A stretch of DNA of 64,000 nucleotides from JABMQB01 sp963678235 (GCA_963678235.1 OY782766.1:496001-560000), one strand, 5' to 3'; counted from the first letter of the stretch, positions 27,895 through 38,183 are shown. The notes: generated by a model not told the origin, from the letters alone. Program-made: numbers and translations.

Positions 27895-28261
27895 TTGTAC
27901 TTGTTGAAAAATTGATAAAGAAATTGTAACTGGATTTTGCCCCGGATTGCAGGACAAACGATTAAAATAAGGTGAAACCGGGCCGGAAGCTTTATAGCTC
28001 GGAAAAGATGTAGAGGAACATTAAGAACTGTTCCATGGCAAAAATCGCCTTATTTATTTCTTTATTGGATGCCATTTATTCAATCAAAAGATGGCTGCAA
28101 AATACGTTTTTTCTTTTAATTCTGCATATTTTTCTGTTTGAGTTAATTTATTTAAAATCAAAGCATTAGAAGATGCAATAGCAGAATATCATTCTGCTAC
28201 CGTATTTAGGCCCTATTTGGCATAAATTTTAACTTATCTTTTTAATATCGATAACTTTTGT
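27895..28261. other. intergenic stretch, nothing identified
   Basis: About 370 bp between the radical SAM start and the aldo/keto reductase stop. No frame with protein character, no clear hairpin terminator and no repeat were found. It should hold the radical SAM promoter. Confidence 0.4.
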
Positions 28262-29239
28262 TTATCGCAAAGTATTTGACATTGAATGGTCATCATATCG
28301 CTGTCCTTTTACAAACTTGTAAAGCTTATCATGTTCATTGACCTCAGATTTGCTTAATTCTATCTTCAGGGCATCAAGGTTTTCAATTAAATATTTTTCC
28401 CGTTTTGTTCCCGGAATTGGAATAAAATCATCGCCTTTTGCAAGAATCCAGGCGAGTGCAACTTGCGATGCTTTTGCATTTTTTGAAGCTGCAATTTCTT
28501 CGACAGTTCCTATGATCTTTTTATTTTCCTCATAATTTTCAGCGTTAGTCCTTGGCAAGTATGTCCTGAAGTCGTTTGGGTCGTTAAATGAGTCGAATTT
28601 ACCGGTTAAAACCCCTCGCCCAAGCGGGCTGTAAGCTACTGTTGTAATCCCCAATTCGCGGCACTCATTCAAATTTGCATCTTCAATGTCCCTTGTCCAA
28701 ATTGAATATTCCGATTGAACTGCAGAGATTGGATGCACGGCATGAGCACGTTTTATCGTTTCACCATTTACCTCGCTAAGGCCAATGAAACGGACTTTCC
28801 CTTCTTTTACCAGCTCAGCCATTGCTGCCACTGTTTCTTCGATGGGCGTTTTGGGATCGACCCTGTGGTAATAATACAAATCGATGGTATCGATGCCAAG
28901 GCGTTTTAAACTGGCTTCACAGGCTTGTTTCACATATTCAGGTTTGCCGTTTATTCCTAAAAATTCGCCGTTTGAACCACGCATGTTCGCAAATTTAGTT
29001 GCGAGTGTTACCTGATTAAATTTGCCTTTTAATGCCCTGCCAAGTAATTCTTCATTGTGTCCGCTACCATACATATCTGCAGTGTCAAAAAAATCTACTC
29101 CAAGCTCAATGGCTTTATGAATGGTATTTATGGACTGTTTTTCATTGGTTTCTCCATAAAATTCTGACATGCCCATGGTTCCTAATCCTATTGGAAATAC
29201 TTCCAAATCACTGTTTCCGATTTTTCTTTTTCTCATCAT
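28262..29239 (-). CDS. aldo/keto reductase
   Basis: 325 residues. The family pattern is complete: GLGTMGMSEFYGE, DFFDTADMYGSGHNEELLGRAL (catalytic Asp and Tyr), KFANMRG (Lys), YYYHRVDP (His), SEYSIWTRD and the C-terminal PIPGTKREKYLIENL that binds NADPH. It reduces aldehydes and ketones in the cytoplasm. Single gene, not visibly part of an operon. A role in lactaldehyde reduction for the rhamnose pathway is possible but the gene is 3 kb away on the other strand. Confidence 0.9.
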   Translation of the reverse strand: MMRKRKIGNSDLEVFPIGLGTMGMSEFYGETNEKQSINTIHKAIELGVDFFDTADMYGSGHNEELLGRALKGKFNQVTLATKFANMRGSNGEFLGINGKPEYVKQACEASLKRLGIDTIDLYYYHRVDPKTPIEETVAAMAELVKEGKVRFIGLSEVNGETIKRAHAVHPISAVQSEYSIWTRDIEDANLNECRELGITTVAYSPLGRGVLTGKFDSFNDPNDFRTYLPRTNAENYEENKKIIGTVEEIAASKNAKASQVALAWILAKGDDFIPIPGTKREKYLIENLDALKIELSKSEVNEHDKLYKFVKGQRYDDHSMSNTLR

Positions 29240-29459
29240 CTGAATGTTTTAAATATAGTTTTAATTTTTCTTCGTAATTGGTGTCCGTTTTGAAGAGGAT
29301 TTAGTAATTACTTATTTAATTGCTGTCAATGTTTTTGAGCTACCTGTTCTGCTTATTGACTAATTAAGGCAAACTATCGTCATTTTGTTCATGTTAATAC
29401 AAAGATGAGCAATTAAGTTTTTAACGAAATAACCCTAATCAAACAAGAAATGACCAATT

Positions 29460-30383
29460 TCAAAGATTGGTTGTGGTATTGTTTTTTTTTCGAAATGTTC
29501 CGGGAGAAATAAGGGTGTGTTTTTTAAAGAAACGGTTAAAATGCGTGGGTTCGCTAAATCCTAATTTATAAGCAATTTCTTTAGAAGGGTAGGAGGTGTT
29601 CATCAAAAGGTTTTTGGCGGCGATAATGGTTTGGTGAGAAATCCAGTCGTTGATTGTTTTCCCGGTTTTGCTTTTGATAACCGAGTTCAAATAATTAGGG
29701 TGGAGGTTCATTTGTTCTGCCAAATACTGAACCTGCAATTTGCTTTCAATTTGCGCATTTCCCAGAATCTTTTTAAGCTCCGATTCCAATAGTTGTTTAA
29801 ACAATTTTACGATTTGTGAATTTCGATTGCCTTCTTCAATTGGATTATAGTTTAACCAAAACTTCTCTTTAATTTTCAGTAGCAAAACCATAAAAAGATT
29901 TCCAAGGATTCTGGCTTTGAAATCTGAATCCTTTTTGAATTCATTTAAAATTTGATTATAAAGGATTGAAAATTCCTCAAAATCAGATTGGGATAGGTTT
30001 TCGGGTGGCGATTTTTCTGACAATAGAAAAGGAAATTCCGTAAAAATTTCGGCATGAACGTTTTGCCTTAAAAAGTTGTCGGTTACGGCAATAATATAGG
30101 CTTCTTCTGATACATCCAAATTATACGATTTAATGTGCCCCGGATTTGTAAAGTAAAAAGACTTTGATCCGAATGGGAATTTATGGTCATCAAGAAAATA
30201 AACGCCTGAACCAGTTTTGGTTAAGATGAATGAAAAGTAATCGGCACGTAATTTTGGTGACTTAAATGGAATTTTGGGATGGATATCAGGAATACTCAAC
30301 ACCGTAAAATCAATTTCCCTCTCAACCGGCAAATCGAGGGTTTGATATAAATCGGATATTTTATGTTGGATTATGGTTCCCAT
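29460..30383 (-). CDS. AraC-family transcriptional regulator
   Basis: 307 residues from the ATG at 30381-30383. The N-terminal ~180 residues look like an AraC-type sensing domain (GSGVYFLDDHKFPFGSKSFYF). The C-terminal HTH has LAEQMNLHPNYLNSVIK and IAYKLGFSEPTHFNRFFKKH. This layout is common for Bacteroidota AraC regulators that control a neighbouring oxidoreductase; the aldo/keto reductase gene is directly downstream on the same strand. Effector unknown. Confidence 0.85.
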   Translation of the reverse strand: MGTIIQHKISDLYQTLDLPVEREIDFTVLSIPDIHPKIPFKSPKLRADYFSFILTKTGSGVYFLDDHKFPFGSKSFYFTNPGHIKSYNLDVSEEAYIIAVTDNFLRQNVHAEIFTEFPFLLSEKSPPENLSQSDFEEFSILYNQILNEFKKDSDFKARILGNLFMVLLLKIKEKFWLNYNPIEEGNRNSQIVKLFKQLLESELKKILGNAQIESKLQVQYLAEQMNLHPNYLNSVIKSKTGKTINDWISHQTIIAAKNLLMNTSYPSKEIAYKLGFSEPTHFNRFFKKHTLISPGTFRKKNNTTTNL

Positions 30384-30452
30384 TTTGAGGTATTCATGCA
30401 ATTATTGCCAATGTTTGAATAGCTGTCCATAAAACATTATTGTCGAATCATT

Positions 30453-32822
30453 TTATTTTGAAAAGTATTTAGTAAATAGTTCTTTAACTTCGTTGCTCTT
30501 TAGGGGTTTTGATAAATAGTCATTGCAACCAGCTGTAATTGCATTTTCTTTATCCCCTTCTAATGCATAGGCAGTTTGTGCAATAATAATAACGTCTTTG
30601 TTAAATTGTCTAATTTGACTAGTTGCTTCATATCCGTTCATCTCCGGCAATTGTATATCCATAAATACGATATCTATGTCCGGGTTGTTACGACAAGCTT
30701 CTACTGCCTCAGCTCCTGTTCGGACTGAAATTATTTCACTACTATGTTTTTGAACGGCAATAGAAATAAGCTTTTCAGATGTTTCATCATCTTCCACAAT
30801 TAGTGTTTTAAACCTTTTGAGTGAGTTTTCTTCAGAAGGAATCAAAATTGAGCTTTCTGAACTACTTATTTTTTTCTTTTCAACAATATAAGGAAGTGAA
30901 AAATAGAAGATACTTCCTTCCCCTACCTCTGATTCCACCCAGATTTTTCCACCTAACATTTCAACAAACGCTTTGGAAATGGACAATCCTAAACCAGCGC
31001 CCTGGTATGCTTTTTTATCTGAAATATCTGCTTGTACAAATCGATCAAAAATGGCTTTTTGCCTGTTTTTTGGAATACCTATCCCCGTATCTTTTACATA
31101 AAACTCAATGAATTTCCCCTTTTTTATATAACCAAATTCAATGGAACCTTTGTCACTATACTTAATGGCATTTTTAACAAGATTTGTAAGGATAGCATAA
31201 ACCTTCTCGCGATCGGTTTTTATGATGGCGTCTTCGGAAGGCAGTGAATTTTGATATGAAAAAAGCATGCCCTTTCCCTCAACCTCAGGTTTGAAGAAGC
31301 TGTAAATGTATTCCATTTGCATGTTAATATTTGATTCCTTAATGTTAACTTCCATTTGATTGGATTCTATTTTCGAAATACTAACAATGTCATTAATAAT
31401 ATTCAGCATTCGTGCCCCACTTTTTTCAATGATATCAAGATATTCTTGCTGTTGTTCACTTTTTAGTCCTGGTTCTTTCAGCAGGTTGGCAAATCCAATA
31501 ATACCATTCATTGGCGTACGTATTTCGTGGCTCATATTCGCCAAAAATGCAGATTTCAAGCGATCAGATTCTTCTGCTTTTTCCTTAGATTTTATAATTT
31601 CCAATTCAGCTTTTTTTTGTTCTGTAATATCCCTAAATTCAACTGTTCTAACCATGTTGCCTTTGTATGGTATATTTCTTGCCTCCAAACGCATCGGAAA
31701 TTCGTGTCCATTTTTATGCACTCCAAATGCTTCATAGGGTTTTTCGTAGCCCGATAAAATCTTGTCCATTACATGTTTTCGTGATCGTTCAGCGATTAAT
31801 AACAGCCCGTTCATTCCAATAAGTTCCTCTATCGAATATCCTGACATAGTTGATAATCCAAGATTGCATTCCAGAATGATTCCTTTATCGTGGACGCAAA
31901 TTCCTCCAAAAGATGCGTTATACAATGCCCTAAAACGAGATTCACTTTCTTCTGCGCGTTTTCTTGCTGTAATTAATTCTGCTTCAAACCTTTTTCGTTC
32001 TGTAATATCTCTTAAACTACCAATAATTTTTGAGGGTTGTCCATGTGAATCGAAAATAATTTTTGATGAAATTGAGCAAGGGACCAATGATCCGTCTTTG
32101 TTTTTCAAGGTTATTTCAAAATCAGAAACAATACCTTCCTTTTTTAACAGCGAAATAAGAACCTCACGTTCGCTTGCATCATTGTAAATTTCATACATTG
32201 ACTTACCAATTAAATCAGCAGCTGTATATTGCCCTTTTGATGTGAATTTAATGGATGGACTTATTTCCAGAATTTTCCCGTCAATGGATGATTCATAGTA
32301 AGTGTCAATTACATTATTGAAAATTGCATGGTACTTTTCTGCATTTATACGCAGAGATTCTTCAGCTTGTTTTCGTTGGGTTATATCGCGATAGTTGCCT
32401 AATAGTCCGTTTATATCCGGATCATGTAGTAGGTTACAGCATGTAAATTCAATCCATTTATAGGATCCATCCTTACATTTGTATTTTAGTTCTGTAGTTC
32501 GGACGACACCTGGCTCACGTATAATTTTTTCAATAAAATCTTGTACATATTCTAAATCCTCCGGGTGGACGTTGTCAAAAGTATTCTTTCCAACAACATC
32601 TTCAGGTTTCCATCCAAAAAATTTCTCAATGTTTGGGCTTTTATACTCATTTAAACCTTCTCCGTTTATGATAACAATAACATCTCCTATGTTACCTATC
32701 ATTTTACTGTATTTGTCGGCACTGAAATTAGTTGGATTTTTCTTTAACCTTAAAACTTCATTTTGCCTTTTAAGCTCAGTAATCTGATTTTCTAAGTCTT
32801 GATATGTTGGTTTGTTTCTCAC
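30453..32822 (-). CDS. cytoplasmic PAS-repeat hybrid histidine kinase
   Basis: 789 residues, starting at a GTG (32820-32822) because a stop codon lies two codons upstream and the next in-frame ATG is 41 codons in. Order: short coiled coil (DLENQITELKRQNEVLRLK), three PAS/PAC units each ending in a GxxRDIT-type motif (YRDITQRK, LRDITERK, EFRDITEQK), HisKA with NMSHEIRTPMNG, HATPase with DTGIGIPKNRQ and GAGLGLSISK, then a C-terminal receiver with the phosphoacceptor in IVFMDIQLPEMNG. No membrane segment, so it senses an internal signal. No HPt partner is adjacent. Confidence 0.9.
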   Translation of the reverse strand: MRNKPTYQDLENQITELKRQNEVLRLKKNPTNFSADKYSKMIGNIGDVIVIINGEGLNEYKSPNIEKFFGWKPEDVVGKNTFDNVHPEDLEYVQDFIEKIIREPGVVRTTELKYKCKDGSYKWIEFTCCNLLHDPDINGLLGNYRDITQRKQAEESLRINAEKYHAIFNNVIDTYYESSIDGKILEISPSIKFTSKGQYTAADLIGKSMYEIYNDASEREVLISLLKKEGIVSDFEITLKNKDGSLVPCSISSKIIFDSHGQPSKIIGSLRDITERKRFEAELITARKRAEESESRFRALYNASFGGICVHDKGIILECNLGLSTMSGYSIEELIGMNGLLLIAERSRKHVMDKILSGYEKPYEAFGVHKNGHEFPMRLEARNIPYKGNMVRTVEFRDITEQKKAELEIIKSKEKAEESDRLKSAFLANMSHEIRTPMNGIIGFANLLKEPGLKSEQQQEYLDIIEKSGARMLNIINDIVSISKIESNQMEVNIKESNINMQMEYIYSFFKPEVEGKGMLFSYQNSLPSEDAIIKTDREKVYAILTNLVKNAIKYSDKGSIEFGYIKKGKFIEFYVKDTGIGIPKNRQKAIFDRFVQADISDKKAYQGAGLGLSISKAFVEMLGGKIWVESEVGEGSIFYFSLPYIVEKKKISSSESSILIPSEENSLKRFKTLIVEDDETSEKLISIAVQKHSSEIISVRTGAEAVEACRNNPDIDIVFMDIQLPEMNGYEATSQIRQFNKDVIIIAQTAYALEGDKENAITAGCNDYLSKPLKSNEVKELFTKYFSK

Positions 32823-33422
32823 CTGTTATGATTTTTTTATAATGTATCATAAGTTCTTTGTTTACAAAAGAGAATCATCGAATTTAAATTTGAGATGCTC
32901 CTTTTGTTTTGCTAAATCCGCTCACTTCTTTGTGGGAAATTAATAATTCCCTAAACAACTGTTAGTTAGTAAGCAATTTATTTTGGTACCTTACTGAATT
33001 TGGGTGAGCTTGAATTAATCAGCAAAGTACCTTTTAAACTTATTTTATAAGAAAACCTCTTACAATATAATTATTTTATTTTCAAATTAAAGGTTAAAAC
33101 CTCCGAATTGTATTCGGAGCAGGCTCTGCTCCCGATTCAAATTGGGATCATTGTATCTACTTTAGTTTCTATAAATTTCTTTTTATGATGGAAGTTTCAA
33201 GCACGAAGCCCGAAGTTAAATCCAGAGTTCGTTATGCTTTTATTCCGTCTTCTGCCTTCTGCCTTCCCGCCAATTATCATTTTAATTATCGAATTTCATT
33301 CGAATTCATAAAACCTATAGATTTTCAATCCATAGTTGTTTAGTATTTTTTTTACCCAAAAATGGACTAATGTATTTCCATCTTCAGATAAATAACTCGT
33401 ATAAAAGTTGGGAACCCATAAA
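32823..33422. other. 600-bp intergenic region with hairpin repeat
   Basis: AT-rich sequence between two minus-strand genes. It contains the overlapping hairpins at 33101-33147 and, near 33231, a GTTATGCTTTTATTCC stretch resembling the start of the cassette at 35926. No protein-like frame is present. Confidence 0.45.
33101..33147. repeat. triple overlapping hairpin element
   Basis: CTCCGAAT/ATTCGGAG (33101-33119, loop TGT), GAGCAG/CTGCTC (33117-33131, loop GCT) and TCCCGATT/AATTGGGA (33130-33147, one G-T pair) follow one another, each sharing its edge with the next, so they are mutually exclusive or form a stacked array. The first hairpin shares its CGAATTnTATTCG core with the element at 10609-10663. 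Confidence 0.55.
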
Positions 33423-35591
33423 TCACAATATGCTGATTTTTATTCCGGCATTAAATACAAATCCATCTGTCGGAGCCCATATATCAACGAATGTAGGATT
33501 GTTTGTGGGTGGAAGTACCACAGGTTCAAATTGCGATTGGTGAGTATTTGTGAAATTTTCGAAGTTTATAAATACAGAAAACTTCTCGAACATCCGCATA
33601 AGCATAAATCCCATCATCCAATAATCAGATTTTCTGTTGTACCGATTGTCAAATTGGTTACCTGTGTAATATAATTCATAACCTGTTGACCACTTTTCTT
33701 CTATTTCATACATTAATGCAAATCCCAAGTTATCCTTAGGGGTCAGTGGTTTTTGATTATTAATATTATCGTATTTCAACTCGGTATTTATAAAGGTATA
33801 ATTCATGTAAAGTTTAAAATCGCTGTAGGTTAACTTGATATTGGTTTCGATGCCTGAACTTAAGATATTACCATCAGCACTTTCAAAATAAGTATTATTG
33901 GAGATGCTATTTTCTCTAAGAACTAAAGCATTTTTAAGCTGTGTAAGAAAAAACAGTTGATTGATAGAGAAAGTCATATTATTGCCAAAAGCTGTTCTGT
34001 AATTTAAATCCAAATTACTACCAATGGAAGTTTCGGCGTTAACCTGGTCGTTTGATAAAGGTTGGATTCCCCTGAAATAAAGTTTTTCTGCATCTTCAGT
34101 AAAAATGGTGGGTAATTTATAGCCCATTGCACCGCCAATGCGAGAACTAAATTTATTGTTTGCCTTATACAGGATTGAGAATCGGGGCAATACAAATACA
34201 CCGTAATCGTTGTTGTAATCGGTTCTTAAACCTGCCTCAAAAATCAATTTTTCACTTAAATCGGTTGTGTTCTGAACAAATCCACCCACAGTATTATGTG
34301 AATAATTTCTTACTGGCAGTGAATCCGTTTGGTCTTCTGTAAACTTTTCAAGGTAATGATTTAAGCCAATTTGCCATTCTGATTTTTCGTTTCTATGCAA
34401 ATTGCACATTGCTTCGGTAAAGCTTGAGATTTGATTTCCGCTAAAAATGTAAGTTGGCACAGTTAATTCTCTCTGAAAATAGGAAAGACTTTGTTTAAAG
34501 CTTATTGTTCTGTTTTCTTTTGTGTTTTGTAAGTTTAATTGTGTTGAATATCTTTCAGAAATATTTTTTTCAAAGAATACATGTTCATTGTTTTCGTTTC
34601 CAGCTATAACTTCCATGTCACCACCGTTGCGCTTGTCATAGGCTGTATTTATTGCAAAGCTAAGCTCGGTGTTTGAGTTAATGTAATAGTAAAACTTTGG
34701 GTTAAAATTATAGGTTTGAGCTTTTGGTAAATTAGAAAATCCATCTTCATCAGGGTCGTATGGGAATTGATTACCGGCAGCACCATAAAATGTAATACCG
34801 GTTTTACCATATTTTTGGGCATAAAAAAGGTTTCCTGTTGTTCCCAAGGCACTTGTTTGATTGAACATAACATCCAATATTGGTTTTTCCTCTGGTGTAA
34901 TGCTTATCAGATTTACCAAACCAGCAATTGCGCCGCCTCCATACAAAGTGGAACTACTTCCTTTTATGAGTTCAACTTGCTTTAAATCAAGCGGAGGAAT
35001 CTGCATAATTGAAAGTCCTCCGGCAAAACCACCATATAGGGGAAATCCATCTTTTAGAATTTGCGTGTACCTACCATCCAATCCCTGAATACGAATGCTC
35101 ATATTTCCCGAACTAAGCGAAGTTTGTTGCATTTGAACACCTGTTGTTTCACGTAAAAGCATTCCTATATTACTGGAATTCATCGCTGCTTTTTCTCCAA
35201 GTTCTTCACCAGTTATTGCTTCAATTCTTGTGGGGATGTCCTGTATTGACCTTGATGAACGAGTTGTAGCAATAACCACTTCTTCCAGCTCTTGTCCGGC
35301 TTCCAATTCAATTTCAATTGTTTTATTATTATCATTGGGAAAAGAAAGTTCAATTTCCTTTTCTTCATACCCAACAAATGAGATTACAAACACATATTTT
35401 CCATCCTGCAAATTATCAAATGATGCTATACCTTCTGTATTTGTAATTGTGCCATTTGTAGTTCCTTCAATAACTATGCTTGCCCCAATCAAGTTATCAC
35501 CTGTTTCTTCTTTCACTTTGAAGGTCACTCTGTTTTGGGCAAAAACCTGACTAAAAATGAGTAATCCTGAAATTATTAGTATATATCGCAT
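33423..35591 (-). CDS. TonB-dependent outer-membrane receptor
   Basis: 722 residues with a signal peptide (ISGLLIFSQVFAQ). Residues about 20-105 form a carboxypeptidase-regulatory-like domain (GANL-type strands, GTTNGTITNTEGIASF, VISFVGYEEKEI). A plug domain follows (RSSRSIQDIPTRIEAITGEEL, RIQGLDGRY, KGSSSTLYGGGAIAGLVNL), then a beta-barrel to the C terminus, ending in FVFNAGIKISIL. It imports a ligand across the outer membrane with TonB energy; no ligand-specific feature is visible and no SusD-like partner is adjacent. The stop codon lies 17 bp from a GTTGGGA stretch that could be a cassette boundary. Confidence 0.88.
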   Translation of the reverse strand: MRYILIISGLLIFSQVFAQNRVTFKVKEETGDNLIGASIVIEGTTNGTITNTEGIASFDNLQDGKYVFVISFVGYEEKEIELSFPNDNNKTIEIELEAGQELEEVVIATTRSSRSIQDIPTRIEAITGEELGEKAAMNSSNIGMLLRETTGVQMQQTSLSSGNMSIRIQGLDGRYTQILKDGFPLYGGFAGGLSIMQIPPLDLKQVELIKGSSSTLYGGGAIAGLVNLISITPEEKPILDVMFNQTSALGTTGNLFYAQKYGKTGITFYGAAGNQFPYDPDEDGFSNLPKAQTYNFNPKFYYYINSNTELSFAINTAYDKRNGGDMEVIAGNENNEHVFFEKNISERYSTQLNLQNTKENRTISFKQSLSYFQRELTVPTYIFSGNQISSFTEAMCNLHRNEKSEWQIGLNHYLEKFTEDQTDSLPVRNYSHNTVGGFVQNTTDLSEKLIFEAGLRTDYNNDYGVFVLPRFSILYKANNKFSSRIGGAMGYKLPTIFTEDAEKLYFRGIQPLSNDQVNAETSIGSNLDLNYRTAFGNNMTFSINQLFFLTQLKNALVLRENSISNNTYFESADGNILSSGIETNIKLTYSDFKLYMNYTFINTELKYDNINNQKPLTPKDNLGFALMYEIEEKWSTGYELYYTGNQFDNRYNRKSDYWMMGFMLMRMFEKFSVFINFENFTNTHQSQFEPVVLPPTNNPTFVDIWAPTDGFVFNAGIKISIL

Positions 35592-35711
35592 ATTTACTTT
35601 TTCAAAATTTCAAAAGTAATATTTTGCCTCCTAATTAGTTCTGAGTGGGTCGGCAAAATTACTCACATATTTATTATTGCTAAAAGTGTTCGTGAGCTCC
35701 CTATGGTCGGT

Positions 35712-35776
35712 TGCATTCTTTGGCAAAGCTTTGGTTTTGGAATTGGCTCGTGGGGCTTTGCTAATGTGTGCAATGT
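35712..35776. ncRNA. structured element of unknown function, copy 1
   Basis: Inner stem GCAAAGC (35723-35729) pairs with GCTTTGC (35755-35761) around a 25-base loop starting TTTGGTTTTG and containing TTGGCTCGTG. An outer TTGCA/TGCAA pair encloses it. Related copies with different but complementary stems and a similar loop lie at 47455 and 56743. Strand is undetermined. It lies upstream of the TonB receptor gene. Confidence 0.5.
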
Positions 35777-35849
35777 GGACAGGGATTTAATATATCTTTT
35801 CGAGGGGGGGAGAGAAAAAACAAAATAAATTCCCTCGCACTGTACCGCC

Positions 35850-35932
35850 CTACCAACGGAGTACCAGACCAATCAATTCGTTTTGTGTAATTATTTCAAT
35901 TTATTCATGCAATTTGGTTTACATTGTTATGC
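35850..35932 (-). repeat. attC-like site 0
   Basis: CTACCAAC at 35850-35857 and GTTATGC at 35926-35932 bracket an imperfect palindrome: AACGGAGTACCAGACCAATC against the complement of GCAATTTGGTTTACATTGTT. It lies just beyond the stop of the beta-lactamase-like gene on the minus strand. Its right arm (ATTTATTCATGCAATTTGG) recurs in site 1. Confidence 0.55.
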
Positions 35933-35939
35933 TTTGTAT

Positions 35940-37154
35940 TTATTCCCTTAGTCTTTTAAAAAATTGTCCTGATGGCCATTTATATTTATCTGCCAAAGTC
36001 GCAATTACTTCTAAATACAAATGTTCTCCATTTGCACTGTTTGATGCAATAACTGCCCCTTTCCCTTTTTCAGGGAAACCAATAACAATACATACTGAGC
36101 CTGGAGAATTATAACCATTGTGAAGAAATGCAATATCCTCATTTTCTCCAATCAAAAGAACACCAAGTCCCATATAGGCTGTTTGCTCATAGAACTTGAA
36201 TGGTAATTTCAATTCTTTATTAATCAGTTTATTCACTAATCCTTTAGAGAAAACCTTAGATTTATCTTTATAAGCTCTCATTAATTCAGATGTTAGCTTT
36301 GCCAAGTCCTCAGTGGAAGTCATTAAGCCACCTTGAGCTTTCGCAGGAGAGTCTAAGTCAGGCAATTTCTGTTCTCCATTACTATTAAAAGGCATAGCCT
36401 CTCTATCTTTTAGACTTTTAGGTAAAGGATAGATAAAAGTACTGGAATTCATTTCCAAAGGTTCAAAGAGTATTGTTTGCGCAATATTTTGAAACGATTT
36501 ATTCGTAACATCTTCTAATATTTGTTGAATTAAAGCATATCCTATATTGGAATATGACCACGAACTTCCGGGGATAAATTCTGGAACGGCTGGTTTGTTA
36601 ATTGCTGGAGGTTCAGCATTTAATACTTGACTTAATGTTGGCATTCCTTTTTCTTTGTCATAAGCAAAGTTTGTGCTGGGTAATCCTGATTGATGCGTTA
36701 ATAAAAGTCTTAGTGTTACGGGATTATCTTTGGTGAAATTATTTGTTGGCATTTCCCAAGATTTCAGATATTGATTGATATCAGTATCTAGATTGAGGAG
36801 CCCCTTTTCTATAAAGTGATGAACTAAAATGGCTGTTACGTATTTACTTACTGACGCAGCTTGAAATAATGTATTATTAGTTACTTCATTATTTACACTA
36901 TCTTTTTCCCCATAAGTGATAGTTTCTTGTGTCTTAAAACTATCTATAACCGTAATGCTCAGTCCTGGGATTTTGAGTTTCTCCATTCTTAGAGCAACGG
37001 GAGTTTTACGTTGAATTTGAACTTTCCCTGAATCTGTATCTATAATTTCATAAATGCCGTCAGCTAAATAATTGATTTTTTTATCATTATTGCAAGATGC
37101 AATTATTAAAGACGTAAGAAAAAATACATATAATTTTAGTAACTCTTTATTCAT
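35940..37154 (-). CDS. serine beta-lactamase-family lipoprotein
   Basis: 404 residues with a lipoprotein signal peptide (LTSLIIASCNND). It has the class C/penicillin-binding-protein fold motifs: SxxK in AASVSKYVTA, YxN in WSYSNIGYAL, and HxG in AFLHNGYNSPG in place of KTG. The HNG motif is usual for esterase and peptidase members of this family rather than for true beta-lactamases, so antibiotic resistance is not implied. It overlaps the upstream lipoprotein gene by one base (TAATG), so the two are cotranslated. Cassette 1 of the array; the stop is 14 bp from the GTT boundary. Confidence 0.8.
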   Translation of the reverse strand: MNKELLKLYVFFLTSLIIASCNNDKKINYLADGIYEIIDTDSGKVQIQRKTPVALRMEKLKIPGLSITVIDSFKTQETITYGEKDSVNNEVTNNTLFQAASVSKYVTAILVHHFIEKGLLNLDTDINQYLKSWEMPTNNFTKDNPVTLRLLLTHQSGLPSTNFAYDKEKGMPTLSQVLNAEPPAINKPAVPEFIPGSSWSYSNIGYALIQQILEDVTNKSFQNIAQTILFEPLEMNSSTFIYPLPKSLKDREAMPFNSNGEQKLPDLDSPAKAQGGLMTSTEDLAKLTSELMRAYKDKSKVFSKGLVNKLINKELKLPFKFYEQTAYMGLGVLLIGENEDIAFLHNGYNSPGSVCIVIGFPEKGKGAVIASNSANGEHLYLEVIATLADKYKWPSGQFFKRLRE

Positions 37155-38152
37155 TACCGATTGATTTGTTTAGCATTATTACTATTGGGCTCGAAATATA
37201 ATACTTCATTAAAATAATCGAAAGTAACATTAAATTGTTTCATTAACTCAATGCCAAATGTTCCGGATTCAACAATGCTTGTATCTGCATTTGTTGCTGC
37301 TTTCACTATCATTGTAGGATAATTTTTCAGAACATAATCACCGAATCTTAATTCTATTAGAGTGTCATTGTAACCATATAAGTCTCCTGAAGCACCCACT
37401 CCCAAAAATTTCCTTTCCACATTTGAAGGAATAGGGATATTGTTTGTATGATTAGAAATTAAATAAAGTGGGAAAACAGTTCCAATATCTATGTCTAACA
37501 AAACTTTATGAACTGAGCCTGTTTTTGTGTGCAATTCAAATGGCAAACAATACGAGCCATTTTCCCTTTTGTGCATTTTTACTGCATTTTGATTTTTGGA
37601 CTTTTTAAACGTTTTTGGTTCAATTAGTTTGAGCATATTATTTTCAAAGTCAAACTTTACAATGAAATGCTTAAACAGCATAGAACTTACTTGTCCGTTA
37701 ATTCCGGGGAAAAAGTCTGCATATCCAGCAGCAGATGGCGATATTAAAGTTGGTTGGTTTTTAAATAGGATTTGTTTAAAATCAACATTAATTTGGTTTC
37801 CCTCAAATATCTGGCTTGCACTGTTTTCTCCAATCCCGATAAGAGAATCTGCATCTTGTGATTCAAAAAACAAAGCAATTGAATCCACCTCTCCATTATA
37901 AAACCAAATTTCATCAAAAAGTTTTCCATTATCAATTAGGAGCTTAACCCTTTTTCCGTTAATTGTTCCGGTAATCATAGGTTTGTTTCCGGCATACATT
38001 TCAAAAGGTATTTCAATCTCTTTAGAATTATTTTTCAAAAGATACTCTCCGGGGGCATTTGTAAATTCTAAATCTGAAGAATTATTAGTATTCCTATTAA
38101 GATTGCAACTGGTTAGAATAAGAAGTAAAATCAACAATAAATATCTATTCAT
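37154..38152 (-). CDS. aspartyl-protease-like lipoprotein
   Basis: 332 residues with a lipoprotein signal (LLILTSCNLN). It contains two retropepsin-like halves: KVKLLIDNGK, then SVHKVLLDIDIGTVFPLYL, where the second DIG replaces the usual DTG, and a GTFGIELMKQFNVTFDY strand near the C terminus. This resembles the bacterial 'aspartyl protease' family (gag-like) seen in Bacteroidota. The first Asp-Asn-Gly in place of DTG may be a lost active site. It is the first gene of cassette 1, coupled to the beta-lactamase-like gene. Activity is uncertain. Confidence 0.65.
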   Translation of the reverse strand: MNRYLLLILLLILTSCNLNRNTNNSSDLEFTNAPGEYLLKNNSKEIEIPFEMYAGNKPMITGTINGKRVKLLIDNGKLFDEIWFYNGEVDSIALFFESQDADSLIGIGENSASQIFEGNQINVDFKQILFKNQPTLISPSAAGYADFFPGINGQVSSMLFKHFIVKFDFENNMLKLIEPKTFKKSKNQNAVKMHKRENGSYCLPFELHTKTGSVHKVLLDIDIGTVFPLYLISNHTNNIPIPSNVERKFLGVGASGDLYGYNDTLIELRFGDYVLKNYPTMIVKAATNADTSIVESGTFGIELMKQFNVTFDYFNEVLYFEPNSNNAKQINR

Positions 38153-38183
38153 ATTAATACCTTTTGTGTTGTTTTTATATAAA

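Noticed and set aside
33231..33250. GTTATGCTTTTATTCC as a further cassette start
   Set aside because: It resembles the start at 35926, but no AAC partner or palindrome was found nearby.
35940..37154. True beta-lactamase resistance gene
   Set aside because: The third motif is HNG rather than KTG, as in esterase/peptidase relatives; only family membership is supported.
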